Shown: positions 34,334-43,185 of the stretch, one piece after another
Layout of the letters: each line of letters opens with the position of its first letter
Numbering within the stretch: the stretch's first letter is position 1
Assembly (NCBI RefSeq): GCF_014696435.1
Contig: NZ_JACJQG010000074.1
Coordinates: 1 to 48,286, forward strand
DNA from: Calothrix anomala FACHB-343
GTDB lineage: Bacteria > Cyanobacteriota > Cyanobacteriia > Cyanobacteriales > Nostocaceae
DNA: 48,286 nucleotides
Reading direction: 5' to 3'
Notes under the pieces: model-generated
Told to the model about the DNA's origin: nothing
The model's input: the letters and a program-made list of their open reading frames with translations, nothing else
The model's database searches: none
Translations under genes and position numbers: made by a program

Positions 34334-34436
34334 GAGGAACAAAGGTTGAACGAATAGCAATCCCAATACTATCCTTTGACACCTCATTCACCCGCACCAA
34401 GATAACCTTTACACGTTGTTTTTTCTGGAGTTAACT

Positions 34437-34634
34437 ATGAACGGACCAATTGAACTGTCCTTGGAGCAACAATTTAGCATTCGCTCCTTCGCTACTCAAG
34501 TACAGCACATGAGCCATGACCAAGCCAAAGACTTTTTAGTCAAGCTATATGAGCAAATGGTCGTGCGCGAAGCAACTTATCAAGAACTACTTAAGCACCA
34601 ATGGGGCTTAGATTCCGGCTCCACTTGGGCATAG
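34437..34634 (+). CDS. nblA: NblA, phycobilisome degradation adaptor
   Basis: Start at ATG 34437 (MNGPIELSLEQQFSIRSFAT), with GGAG six bases before it. The 65-residue protein matches NblA throughout: SLEQQFSIRSF, HDQAKDFLVKLYEQMVVREA, and TYQELLKHQWGLDSGS. It is a small helical-hairpin protein. NblA binds phycobiliproteins and recruits the Clp protease (ClpC) to dismantle phycobilisomes, mainly in nitrogen or sulphur starvation; expression is usually under NtcA and NblR control. It stands alone with large regulatory space on both sides. A hairpin follows 27 bases after the stop. Confidence 0.97.
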   Translation: MNGPIELSLEQQFSIRSFATQVQHMSHDQAKDFLVKLYEQMVVREATYQELLKHQWGLDSGSTWA

Positions 34635-35210
34635 ATTTCTTCTATTGTCGCAGTGGGCGACCTCCTTCTCTTGCTCGGTTCCAAGGAGGAAAGGAGCTGG
34701 GGATGCTGGGGCGTCAACTTCGATAGGCACTTCCCTAAAACTGACAACAAATCAAACAACCAAATAATCTATTGCTTCATAGCCATGAGGCTAAATTCGC
34801 AGTGCGCATTTAAAACTGACCATTTACCCTAGCAAACAAATGACTGTTAACTATCTGAATAGTCATGTATATGCACAATCAATGAGGCTACTGTACTCTG
34901 TACAGAGTAATTCTTGTAGAAGTTTCAACTGTCGCAGCTTCTATAAGTCTTACCGTTGCTAATTATATTTTTTATAAATACAACTTACAACTAGATATAG
35001 ATCTTTATTAATAAAACTTAACTTTATTGCCGTAACTACTCTTAAGAATCCATAAGTAATGTAAACTTCGACTTAATCTAGACAGATCAGCGTAACGGTA
35101 AACCATTCACTGAGAATTAATTGTATTAATATTTACTCAATCTGTCATGTAAGTAAGTAGGCGATCGCACATCATTATATTACGAAAATAAACAAGCCTT
35201 GAAACCCTTA
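34635..35210. other. gene-free region downstream of nblA
   Basis: It contains a CCTCCTT/AAGGAGG hairpin (34661-34689, likely the nblA 3' end, without T-run) and a 16-bp perfect palindrome TACTCTGTACAGAGTA (34894-34909). I see no ORF. The left part may carry more nblA 3' sequence. Confidence 0.5.
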
Positions 35211-35255
35211 CCAATGACAAATGACCAATGACAAATGACAAATGACCAATGACAA
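35211..35255. repeat. (CCAATGA/CAAATGA)n heptamer array
   Basis: About six 7-bp units, alternating AATGACC and AATGACA forms, between the nblA region and the Ser/Thr kinase gene. Confidence 0.85.
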
Positions 35256-35285
35256 CCCTAACTAGTTATCTTTAATTGCGCCAAC

Positions 35286-36857
35286 TTACCCAGAAAGGTC
35301 AAACTGAGAATTAGTATTCACACTTTCCAATTTGGCTAAAATCTTGGGTTTAATTTTTTCATACTCGCGCTTAAGCAAACCTTTACTCATTTGGGGTTCA
35401 GCCGCAGAAACGAGAATTTGGCTATTTTTTGCCCATTCTTGTAATTTTTCGCATTGAGCAGGGGCAATAGTAGAAGTTAAAACATGAGAACAGCTAGTAG
35501 GTGTTTCTCGAGAAAATAGTAACAGACGATATTGACCGGTTTTTCCTAAGAGATTGGTGATTTCTTGACCGAAACTGGTTTTAAGATCTAAGTAGTAAGG
35601 TAACCATTTAGGGCCATATTTACGGTTATAGATGACAGTAATCCACAACAGCATAGGGTGAGGAATAGGAATAAACATAAATTGGTTATAGCGTTTACAG
35701 ACTAAGCGCTTTTCAATTTCCTCTTGGGGTAGCATAATCCACAGAGATGGTAAAGTTCCCGCATTGGTAGTGATGATTTGGGGAAAAACAATATCCGCAA
35801 TGGGTTTACTAGCAGGCCAAGTATAGCTAGTAGTGATTTTTGCCTGGGAATCAGATGGTTTTGAATCTAACTGTGGCTTTAGTGCTAACTCAGCTTTAAC
35901 AGCGCGATCGCTATTTTGCTCGGGATTGACTACATTCTTTTCTGATACAACTAAACGTGTGTGTAAATGTTGTTCTATATCAGCTAAAGTAGTGAGGATT
36001 TCACCGATATTTTGGGGGCGATCGCCTGAGTCTTTCGCAAGACAATTCAGCACTAAATTTTCTAATTGCTTAGGTATTACCAAATTAGGCGCAGCTTCAG
36101 CAAGAGGAGTTGGCGCTTGATAGCGATGTAATTTATACCAGGCTCCAAAAGAAGAAGTCGCCGGAATTAATGGCATTGTCCCTGTCAGCATCTCATACAT
36201 CATCACGCCCAGACTATAAATATCAGAGCGGTTGTCTAGTTCTTTACCCTCCATTTGTTCTGGCGAAGAATAAGCAAGAGTACCGAGATAATAGTTAGTT
36301 ACATTACCATCTGATTGAAGTAACTTCGCAATCCCAAAATCGAGAACCTTGACTAATTCGCCAAAGCTGGGATCTTGAATTACCAGCATATTGCTCGGCT
36401 TGATATCGCGATGAATAATTGGGTAAACTGAGCCATCAACATCAACAGGGATACCATTATGGGCACACTGTAACCCTAAGCAAATTTGCCGTACCATACT
36501 CAAAAATCTAGGTACAGTCAAATTTTGCAAGCGAATAATTTGACTCAAACTTTGCCCTTGCAAATATTCCATGACGTAGAAGGGCGTATTCTTTTCATCA
36601 ACACCATAGTCCATCACTCTGACAATGTGAATGCTTTTTTGTCCAAGTAAGGCGCAGGTTTTAGCTTCACGCTCAAAACGTTCTTGCAAGCGCATTTTTT
36701 CATTCTGGATGGACAACGCCAGAAATTTCACTGCTACCGGTACTCCTCCCAACAACACATCCTTAGCACGGTAAACTCGGCCCATTGCGCCGGTACCGAT
36801 TAATTCTTGAAGCTGGTAGCGTTTGCTAAGTAAGCGACCAATGTTGGGATCTGACAT
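35286..36857 (-). CDS. Ser/Thr protein kinase with unknown C-terminal region
   Basis: Start at ATG 36857 (MSDPNIGRLLSKRYQLQELI); the TTG start upstream adds residues absent from the family. The 523-residue protein has a Hanks-type kinase at about 14-290: IGTGAMGRVYRA, Lys44 (VAVKFLAL), catalytic HRDIKPSN with Asp151, DFG with Asp173, activation segment LGTLAYSSPEQ. The remaining 230 residues have no transmembrane segment. The last part (about 345-510: SYTWPASKPIADIVFPQII, ILVSAAEPQMSKGLLKREYE) looks like a separate globular module that I do not recognise. There is a 238-bp gap to the PIN gene upstream on the same strand, so it probably has its own promoter while being adjacent to the CHAT cluster. 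Confidence 0.92.
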   Translation of the reverse strand: MSDPNIGRLLSKRYQLQELIGTGAMGRVYRAKDVLLGGVPVAVKFLALSIQNEKMRLQERFEREAKTCALLGQKSIHIVRVMDYGVDEKNTPFYVMEYLQGQSLSQIIRLQNLTVPRFLSMVRQICLGLQCAHNGIPVDVDGSVYPIIHRDIKPSNMLVIQDPSFGELVKVLDFGIAKLLQSDGNVTNYYLGTLAYSSPEQMEGKELDNRSDIYSLGVMMYEMLTGTMPLIPATSSFGAWYKLHRYQAPTPLAEAAPNLVIPKQLENLVLNCLAKDSGDRPQNIGEILTTLADIEQHLHTRLVVSEKNVVNPEQNSDRAVKAELALKPQLDSKPSDSQAKITTSYTWPASKPIADIVFPQIITTNAGTLPSLWIMLPQEEIEKRLVCKRYNQFMFIPIPHPMLLWITVIYNRKYGPKWLPYYLDLKTSFGQEITNLLGKTGQYRLLLFSRETPTSCSHVLTSTIAPAQCEKLQEWAKNSQILVSAAEPQMSKGLLKREYEKIKPKILAKLESVNTNSQFDLSG

Positions 36858-37050
36858 AGAAATTTTGGTATAAGTTGAAACAGTATAACTTCCAATTCCC
36901 AATTGGTGTAGTTATGTTAATGATGCCCAGTTTTATGAAGAATATATCTAAATTACCAGTAAAAAATTCTTCTTAATCTGTGGTTCAATATGCTACCTAA
37001 AGTACTGTCTGATGGTACTTTAGGCGCTGAGATCATGTTTTTCCTATCTA

Positions 37051-37064
37051 CACCTATATAGGTG
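37051..37064. promoter_or_regulatory. CACCTATATAGGTG palindrome between kinase and PIN gene
   Basis: A perfect 14-bp dyad about 30 bp after the stop of the PIN gene and 194 bp before the kinase start. It could be an operator or the edge of a terminator; nothing else supports either. Confidence 0.35.
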
Positions 37065-37095
37065 TACTCTGTTTGTTAGACAAACTATAGGTATA

Positions 37096-38217
37096 TTATC
37101 TTTTTAACTTGTTCAGGGATTTTGTCATACTTTTATAATCGCTATAACTTGAGGGAATTTCTCCCAGCATTTTTACTGCTTCTGCTTTTTGTCCTGATGA
37201 AGCTAGGACTTCAATAGCATACTTATGCTTAAGTCTACTTAGGCGCTGTTCTCCTTCTTTATCTAAGCGCAATCCTTGTTGATTTTTGAGACTTTGCAGT
37301 TCATTTAAAGCCTGTCTCAAAATCGATGGTTCTTTAGTACTTTGAAATTGAATAATCGATGATTCAGCTTGAGAAATCAGGTTAGCCGGGGTTGGTTCCA
37401 CAGGTTTACTGTCAGTAACAGCTTGCGCAACGATGGTTCCTGAATTATTGCCTATAAAGTTGTTAATTGCTGGCAGTGCAATTATCGCAGCACAAGCAGC
37501 AGCGACAGCAATAATCAGAGGATTTAAACCCGGTTTTTTTGTTGGTTTGGATGTATGTTGAGGACTTTGATTTTTATGCCATGATTGGCTATTACCTTTG
37601 AGCTTTGGTTTATTTTTTTTGTTATGGGGTTGAAGATTGGGTTTAGGAAAATCATTTGCTGATTTATGATTATTACTATTAGCAGGCTGTAACCGTTTCA
37701 TTCTTTGGTAAGCATCGTCAACAGCTTGTGGTACTTTACCTCGGTAATAATCGAGAAAAAACCAATCTGATAAGTCTTTGGCTGCTAGAGTGCAGAAATT
37801 TGGTAAGCCAGATTGTCCAGTTAAACCTTTCATCGTCCGATCGTAGGTAACTAGGATAACTACACTATTGGGATTTTCTCTAGCTAAACGATGAGCGCAA
37901 GCGAGAATTTGTCTATCTTTCTCGTTATCTAGGGGAATTTGACGATTATCTTCCTTTGGTTGAATTTTGTAGCGACTACCTTTACCAACAAACTCCAAAA
38001 ATTCTTTGGCTGATTCAAAATCTGAATTTTTTCTATCTTGAGATATGCGACTAATTTCGGCGTAGGTAGCTCCAGGTATATAACATTCTCCCAGTTGTTC
38101 GTTATTTCTCCAGACTTGGAGTCTCTTGGATTTATCTGCACTCAATAAAGCTAGAGTATCAAATACTAATAAATGGGGATAGGCAAATTCTGGTTTTTTA
38201 ATTGGATAGTCGCTCAT
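37096..38217 (-). CDS. PIN-domain protein with transmembrane segment
   Basis: This 373-residue protein has a PIN-like domain at about 15-165: LLVFDTLALLS (Asp20), a conserved Glu in YAEISRI (Glu54), DRQILACAHRLA (Asp101) and VVILVTYDRTMKG (Asp126), so the nuclease site looks intact. It is the PhoH/large-PIN-like form rather than a small VapC. A Lys/Asn/Pro/Gln-rich linker (about 180-230) leads to one transmembrane segment (about 232-252: NPLIIAVAAACAAIIALPAI). About 120 helical residues follow. The domain would sit on the cytoplasmic face. It is the fourth gene of the likely operon 43185-37096, 50 bases after the CHAT gene. Role as membrane-tethered RNase effector is inference. Confidence 0.82.
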   Translation of the reverse strand: MSDYPIKKPEFAYPHLLVFDTLALLSADKSKRLQVWRNNEQLGECYIPGATYAEISRISQDRKNSDFESAKEFLEFVGKGSRYKIQPKEDNRQIPLDNEKDRQILACAHRLARENPNSVVILVTYDRTMKGLTGQSGLPNFCTLAAKDLSDWFFLDYYRGKVPQAVDDAYQRMKRLQPANSNNHKSANDFPKPNLQPHNKKNKPKLKGNSQSWHKNQSPQHTSKPTKKPGLNPLIIAVAAACAAIIALPAINNFIGNNSGTIVAQAVTDSKPVEPTPANLISQAESSIIQFQSTKEPSILRQALNELQSLKNQQGLRLDKEGEQRLSRLKHKYAIEVLASSGQKAEAVKMLGEIPSSYSDYKSMTKSLNKLKR

Positions 38218-38267
38218 AGATATTCTCCTATTTAGCTGTTATTTAAAGATTACAAAAACTAAAAAAA

Positions 38268-41153
38268 TTATTTTTTGAAATGATTATTAATGCGAGTTTC
38301 AATGTTTTGGATACGTGGGGTTAATTGTCGCCACTGATATTTTTCCCGACGAATTAAACGTTCTAGGTTACATCCTTGTTGCAGTAATTCTCTAGCACGA
38401 GAAAAGTTATTACTTCCTGCTTCTAAATCTGCTAGTTCCACGTATGCACCGAGATTTGGCTTTTGCTTGAGAGATTCGTCAAAACAGTTACGAGCTTGGG
38501 CGCTATTCTTAAAGATGTAGCGATAAAAACAACCGAACTCATACCAAAAATACCCATTTTTCTCTCTATCTAATTCAATAGCTTTTTGATAGTACTCTCG
38601 CACTTTGGCAGCAAAATTTGCACCTTTAAGTTGATAACACTGAGCTATATATAAGTGCGCCAAACCATGTTTAGGATTATCTGCAATTACATCTTTTAAA
38701 TATTGCAATGCTTCATCAGGTTTGGGTGCAGGTTGGATAATTAACAGACGAGCATAATTTAATTGTGTATAGCGGATGATTCGTTTAATTTCTTGACTGA
38801 CACCTGGTTTACTTGTTTGAGATTTTGCTGCATTTAAAACTTGTAAATATGTCTTTTGCGCTTGTTTAAAGTCATTATGAAAATCTCGCAGGATATTGGC
38901 GGCGTTAATAAATTGTACCCAATCAGTGATGGGAATATTTAAGGGGTGATGAACAATAAAGGTAGCTAATAAGTCACAATGCTTTTCATTTAAGTAATCT
39001 CTAAACCAGCCAAAAGTTTTAAATAATATTTGGTAAATGTCGCGATTTTGGGGATAATTATCGAGGGCTAGATTAATGAATTTTTGTAATAAGGGAATTA
39101 ACTCGTCTCTGATGGTTTTATCTTGAGGTAGGGCATTCTGCAGACTGGAGTAATTATTTTGCAACCAAGTGGTAGTTTGTGCGATCGCTTGTTGTTGTTG
39201 TTGTTGACTGCCACTTTGAGCTACCAAGGCTAAGTATAGGCGCTGCAGAACTCTCTCCTGTGGATGCTTCAAGAGCCAAGATTTAGTTTCTTCAATGACG
39301 CTACGTTTCTGTTCCTCTGTACCGTAGCGTGAAATTAACCCTAGATGCTTGCTGCGGATTTTGCTATCTTCTGGGTGTTTTTGTCGCAATGCAGCATACA
39401 TTTTAATCCAAACTGGCCATTCTGAAGAATTTTCCTGGGGTTGAAGTGCGGAGATTTTATCTGGATAATCTTGGAGAATTTTTAAAACTAAATTATCTTC
39501 ACCATTAGTAGCTAAACCTCTCAAGCAATGGGAGATCCAGCGTTGATGGATTTCTTGAGTTGGTGCTAGAGCGGGAATTGCTGTGGTTAAATATTTTTCT
39601 GCAGATTTGGGGGGATAAATTGCAATAGCTTTTTGCAGTGTTACATTATCAATTACTTGTAAGCGTTGAAATCTTCCTTGTACGCTAGCCAGCACGAGAT
39701 TTTTTAATTCGTGATTAATAGCAATATCAACTACTTTTTGAACTGCTGCTGAAGAATATTCCGGTAAACATAGGGGGAGAATTTCTGGAGGTGTGGCGAT
39801 TTCATATTGATAAAAGCTGCAAATGACTCCAAAAACTTGATAAACTGGATATTCTTTAGTTTTCGGTAAACTTTTAATATAATCAGTTAGATTTTTAGTA
39901 TTTAATGGTTGTGATGCTGTGGTTTTGGGTGTAGCGGTATTTATTGGCGGTTGTACAGGAGATTTTTTATTAATGTTATCCTGCTGGCTGGTTGTCGCTG
40001 GTTTAGGAGATGGTTTTGTTGGGGGAGATTGGGTGGTTTCTTGATGTGGTGAATTGCTGATTTTGGGACATAAATCACCCCAAGTGGGAGGTAATTTATT
40101 TGGTAATTGATAGATAACTGGTAACCAACTAGCATTAGGCGTGTCAGATTCTAAAGCAGTTAGTCTTTCTCTGGCTTCTCTGACTGCTAAATATAGCGGT
40201 TTACTACGAGAAAAATCTTGGAGAAAATACTTTAAAAATGCTTGTGCAACTTTATCGGGGACAGGTTCCCGCATGACGATAATTTGAGGAATATGCAGTT
40301 CGGCTAGTTCTTGCGCTAATCCTAAACCGTCGCAGGAGTTAAAAATTGCTAGTTGCAAACCTCTTTCTAAGGCTCTAACTAAGCCATATTTTAATTCACT
40401 AATTTGTAATTTTGTTGTTTGATTGAGATTAATATAACCTGTTTTTACTTCTTTATCGCTGGAACTATGTCCGGCAAAAAATAGAATATCCCAGCCTGTT
40501 TCATCCCGCAGATAATCATCTAATTGGGGACGTTGTGGTTCTGCTAAAAAGACTATTTCGGGATTATCTGGTAAATTCCTCAATTCTTTGATATCGGCTT
40601 CTAAATCAATGCCTGTTCTATCTCCCAAAATTGCTAAAATTCTAATTCTGCTTCTTTTATTGGCTGATGAAATATTTGGTTTATAATACTCAGATGAGGA
40701 TAGAGCAATTTCGGCTTGGCGATATAAATCGAGAAAACTATCAAAAAATAAATGCCAAGGTAATTGACGTAATTTACTATCTTCGGTTTGAATCAGCAGG
40801 CGAATTTCATCGCTGCGGTTGAGTTCTCTATATATTGTTTCGCGAACTCTGCTAAACTGCGGATGGTCAAACCATTGCTTCATGCTATTTTTTAACTCTG
40901 TAGCTGAGATGCTACATTGTTGGGGATCTTTGCTAGTTCTCCCAGCTTGGGGGGTACCAAATCGACGTTGTATATCTAAATCTCGGTAGGCATTTTGCCA
41001 GTTATCATGGTGGGTGTCAACTTCTAGGGATTTAGGCAAAGTACCCAAAACTTGAGCAAAGGGATACTCACCATTATTGGCTATTTCTAAGTTAACCGCA
41101 AAATCCTGTTGAGTTCCTTCGGTTCTAAGTTTGAGAACTACTACCTTTACCAC
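38268..41153 (-). CDS. CHAT-domain (caspase-like) protein with helical repeats
   Basis: This 961-residue protein has a CHAT protease domain at about 90-360: WDILFFAGHSSSDKE gives catalytic His229, and LAIFNSCDGLGLAQELAELH gives catalytic Cys274, both in the expected spacing. A Pro/Thr/Gln-rich linker follows (about 365-420). Then about 540 residues of alpha-helical repeats, including two units with 37-residue period at about 589-662 (KHPQERVLQRLYLALVAQSG, then QQQQQQ and a conserved W), and ordinary TPRs at about 805-940. CHAT proteases in bacteria act as activated proteases in defence or cell-death pathways, often gated by TPR regions. No signal peptide. It is the third gene of a four-gene minus-strand set. 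Confidence 0.9.
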   Translation of the reverse strand: MVKVVVLKLRTEGTQQDFAVNLEIANNGEYPFAQVLGTLPKSLEVDTHHDNWQNAYRDLDIQRRFGTPQAGRTSKDPQQCSISATELKNSMKQWFDHPQFSRVRETIYRELNRSDEIRLLIQTEDSKLRQLPWHLFFDSFLDLYRQAEIALSSSEYYKPNISSANKRSRIRILAILGDRTGIDLEADIKELRNLPDNPEIVFLAEPQRPQLDDYLRDETGWDILFFAGHSSSDKEVKTGYINLNQTTKLQISELKYGLVRALERGLQLAIFNSCDGLGLAQELAELHIPQIIVMREPVPDKVAQAFLKYFLQDFSRSKPLYLAVREARERLTALESDTPNASWLPVIYQLPNKLPPTWGDLCPKISNSPHQETTQSPPTKPSPKPATTSQQDNINKKSPVQPPINTATPKTTASQPLNTKNLTDYIKSLPKTKEYPVYQVFGVICSFYQYEIATPPEILPLCLPEYSSAAVQKVVDIAINHELKNLVLASVQGRFQRLQVIDNVTLQKAIAIYPPKSAEKYLTTAIPALAPTQEIHQRWISHCLRGLATNGEDNLVLKILQDYPDKISALQPQENSSEWPVWIKMYAALRQKHPEDSKIRSKHLGLISRYGTEEQKRSVIEETKSWLLKHPQERVLQRLYLALVAQSGSQQQQQQAIAQTTTWLQNNYSSLQNALPQDKTIRDELIPLLQKFINLALDNYPQNRDIYQILFKTFGWFRDYLNEKHCDLLATFIVHHPLNIPITDWVQFINAANILRDFHNDFKQAQKTYLQVLNAAKSQTSKPGVSQEIKRIIRYTQLNYARLLIIQPAPKPDEALQYLKDVIADNPKHGLAHLYIAQCYQLKGANFAAKVREYYQKAIELDREKNGYFWYEFGCFYRYIFKNSAQARNCFDESLKQKPNLGAYVELADLEAGSNNFSRARELLQQGCNLERLIRREKYQWRQLTPRIQNIETRINNHFKK

Positions 41154-41189
41154 TCTTTCTCTCCTAGCAACTTTACTTTTTTACTTTAG

Positions 41190-42416
41190 TTAAACTCCAA
41201 TATCTTTGATCATGCTGGTATCGCCTAATATAATTTGAGCGATGAAACTATCTCCAGGTTCACCATCGGGAATTATAACTTCTATTAGTTCTCGATTACT
41301 TCCAGCTTGGTCTTGGTAAATAATATCTCCTGATGGAGACAGTAAAATTAGCTGTAAAGTTTCTGGTAAATAATAATAATTATTATTATCGATTGGTTGT
41401 AACTGCAATCTGACGCTAATTTTTGTGTCTGTTTCTAATCTGATGGCAATATTTAATTGGATTATTTGTTTATCTAAGGTAAATTGTTCGAGATAGCGTT
41501 CTTGCCAGATACCAGTGCTGGAACGAAAAGCTAATCTTGGTTCTGTTGTATTAGCTAATAAGTTATCAAAACTATCGCCGAGTAAGTTTAAAATTTGATG
41601 TAATCGCCGGAGATTGATCCGGTTTGTGGGTTCGCTATTGATTAATTCTAAATACTGTTCGCGGACATATTGATCTTGGGGATGCGATCGCAACCAAGTT
41701 GTGGTGTCACCTACAGCTTGCTGTTGCTGTTGTTGGCTTCCTACTGTAGCTACTAAATATAGGTATTGCTGGCGCACATATCTATCTTCTGTGTGAGTTT
41801 TTAACCAAGCAGAAGTTTGAGTTATGGCTGCTTGCTGCTGTTGAGTGGTTCCCGCAATTTCCATCAGTACTAAGTATTGTTCCCGTACATATATATCTTC
41901 AGGATGGGATGCTAACCACTGTAGGGTTTCTACTAGTGCTGCTTGCTGTTGTTGAGTTGTTCCTACTCTACTGACTAAGATGAGGTATTTTTCCCAAACT
42001 GCTGCTGCTTCAATATGGGATTGTAGCCATGTAGCTGTTTGCTGAATTGCTGTTTGTTGCTGTTCTAAAGTACCTCGATCTGCTACTAAGGTGAGGTACT
42101 GTACGCGAATTCCGGCGCTGTCTGGCTGGGTTTGCAGTAAATTCGCAATTCTGGCGATCGCTGTTTGTTGCTGTTGTGGTGTGAGAATAATACCTTCGCT
42201 GGTTATTGGTGAGGATTGATTGTCTGATTCTGCTGGTACATCTGCTTCACTCAGTCCATTTTGGAACCATTCATCATCTGCATTTTGAGAATCAAGATTC
42301 ACATAATCTGCACCCAGAGATAATTTATTTCTCTGCAATCTCTGAGCCACTAACAATGCATTCATTGCTTTGGCAACAATACTATTTTGATGTGAATTTT
42401 CTTCAACTGGACTCAT
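41190..42416 (-). CDS. 37-residue repeat protein with DUF1822-like C-terminus
   Basis: This 408-residue protein has an N-terminal 75 residues without clear domain. Then come about five repeats of exactly 37 residues (93-262), each with the pattern W-L-x-x-H-P-x-D-x-Y-V-R-E-Q-Y-L-x-L, a G-T and a QQQQ run; the conserved Trp is at 130, 167, 204 and 241. The last 120 residues are beta-rich (YYYLPETLQLILLSPSGDII) and end EPGDSFIAQIILGDTSMIKD, which resembles the C-terminus of DUF1822 proteins often found beside cyanobacterial CHAT genes (recalled, moderate). The same 37-residue unit occurs in the CHAT protein 36 bases downstream. The protein is probably the partner or regulator of that protease. 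No signal peptide. Confidence 0.8.
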   Translation of the reverse strand: MSPVEENSHQNSIVAKAMNALLVAQRLQRNKLSLGADYVNLDSQNADDEWFQNGLSEADVPAESDNQSSPITSEGIILTPQQQQTAIARIANLLQTQPDSAGIRVQYLTLVADRGTLEQQQTAIQQTATWLQSHIEAAAVWEKYLILVSRVGTTQQQQAALVETLQWLASHPEDIYVREQYLVLMEIAGTTQQQQAAITQTSAWLKTHTEDRYVRQQYLYLVATVGSQQQQQQAVGDTTTWLRSHPQDQYVREQYLELINSEPTNRINLRRLHQILNLLGDSFDNLLANTTEPRLAFRSSTGIWQERYLEQFTLDKQIIQLNIAIRLETDTKISVRLQLQPIDNNNYYYLPETLQLILLSPSGDIIYQDQAGSNRELIEVIIPDGEPGDSFIAQIILGDTSMIKDIGV

Positions 42417-42450
42417 ATATAATTAATTATATCAAAATATTTATGCTTTT

Positions 42451-43185
42451 TTATTTAAGAAATACGTCTTTATAGTCTTCTTTGGGAATGTCATCAGCAC
42501 CTGATACTATATGTTTTGTCAGCCAGGTGATATATTGTGGATGTTGCGGATTATAGCCAGCAAATAACCCTCGTTTTATTGCATAATAATTGTAAGTCTC
42601 TTTCCATTCTCTGATTTTATTATCTGTATGTTCCTTGGCGCTTTGGGTTAATTGTACGCACAAGGGATTATCTTGGTTAGCAGTCGCGATTAAATCTGTA
42701 TCTATAGCTTTATCGGCAATCAATTTACTAATAAATTTAGCAGTTTGATAATCTTTTTTTTGCCTTTGTTGACTTCTAATACTTCTACTAATTTCGTTAA
42801 TTATCTTGGCATCATCAGGTGGTGGTTCATTCTTGATTAAACTTTCCTTCCACCTGGGAAAATCTTTATCGTGTTTGTTGAACCAAGTGGGGAATATCTC
42901 TAAATGCCAATATCTATGAATTTGTAATATAGCGTCTTTTATCTGCTGTTTTTCCTCTGGATTAGCTAGACGATAACATAGCCAAAATTCTGCATCTGCA
43001 AGAATCTCTTTTAAACCAAGTAGAAGATGCTTGCGACTCATCATTGTCCCACTTGGCATCTTTTCTAAAGGACTGGCAATAGCTTTTAATCTATCTGCTA
43101 GTTTGATTTCTACCTGAGAGGCTATGGCGATTAATTCCTGAAGTTTTTGTTTTAATTTATCAGCTTCTGAATGAGTTTGTGTCAT
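42451..43185 (-). CDS. unknown helical protein, first gene of the CHAT cluster
   Basis: This 244-residue protein is almost entirely helical and charged, without signal peptide or membrane segment. Segments include an N-terminal coiled-coil-like helix (KLKQKLQELIAIASQVEIK), DAEFWLCYRLANPEEKQQIK, and IHRYWHLEIFPTWFNKHD. I do not recognise the family. It ends 34 bases before the 37-residue repeat gene, so it is the probable first gene of the transcript. It may be a sensor or adaptor for the protease, but that rests on position only. Confidence 0.75.
   Translation of the reverse strand: MTQTHSEADKLKQKLQELIAIASQVEIKLADRLKAIASPLEKMPSGTMMSRKHLLLGLKEILADAEFWLCYRLANPEEKQQIKDAILQIHRYWHLEIFPTWFNKHDKDFPRWKESLIKNEPPPDDAKIINEISRSIRSQQRQKKDYQTAKFISKLIADKAIDTDLIATANQDNPLCVQLTQSAKEHTDNKIREWKETYNYYAIKRGLFAGYNPQHPQYITWLTKHIVSGADDIPKEDYKDVFLK

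Noticed and set aside
34021-34436. NtcA-binding site (GTA-N8-TAC) ahead of nblA
   Set aside because: All GTA occurrences were checked for TAC at the right distance; none fits exactly.
34894-34909. Palindrome as a cyanobacterial LexA box
   Set aside because: The two GTAC halves are separated by three bases rather than the four required by the consensus I know, and no LexA-type gene is nearby.
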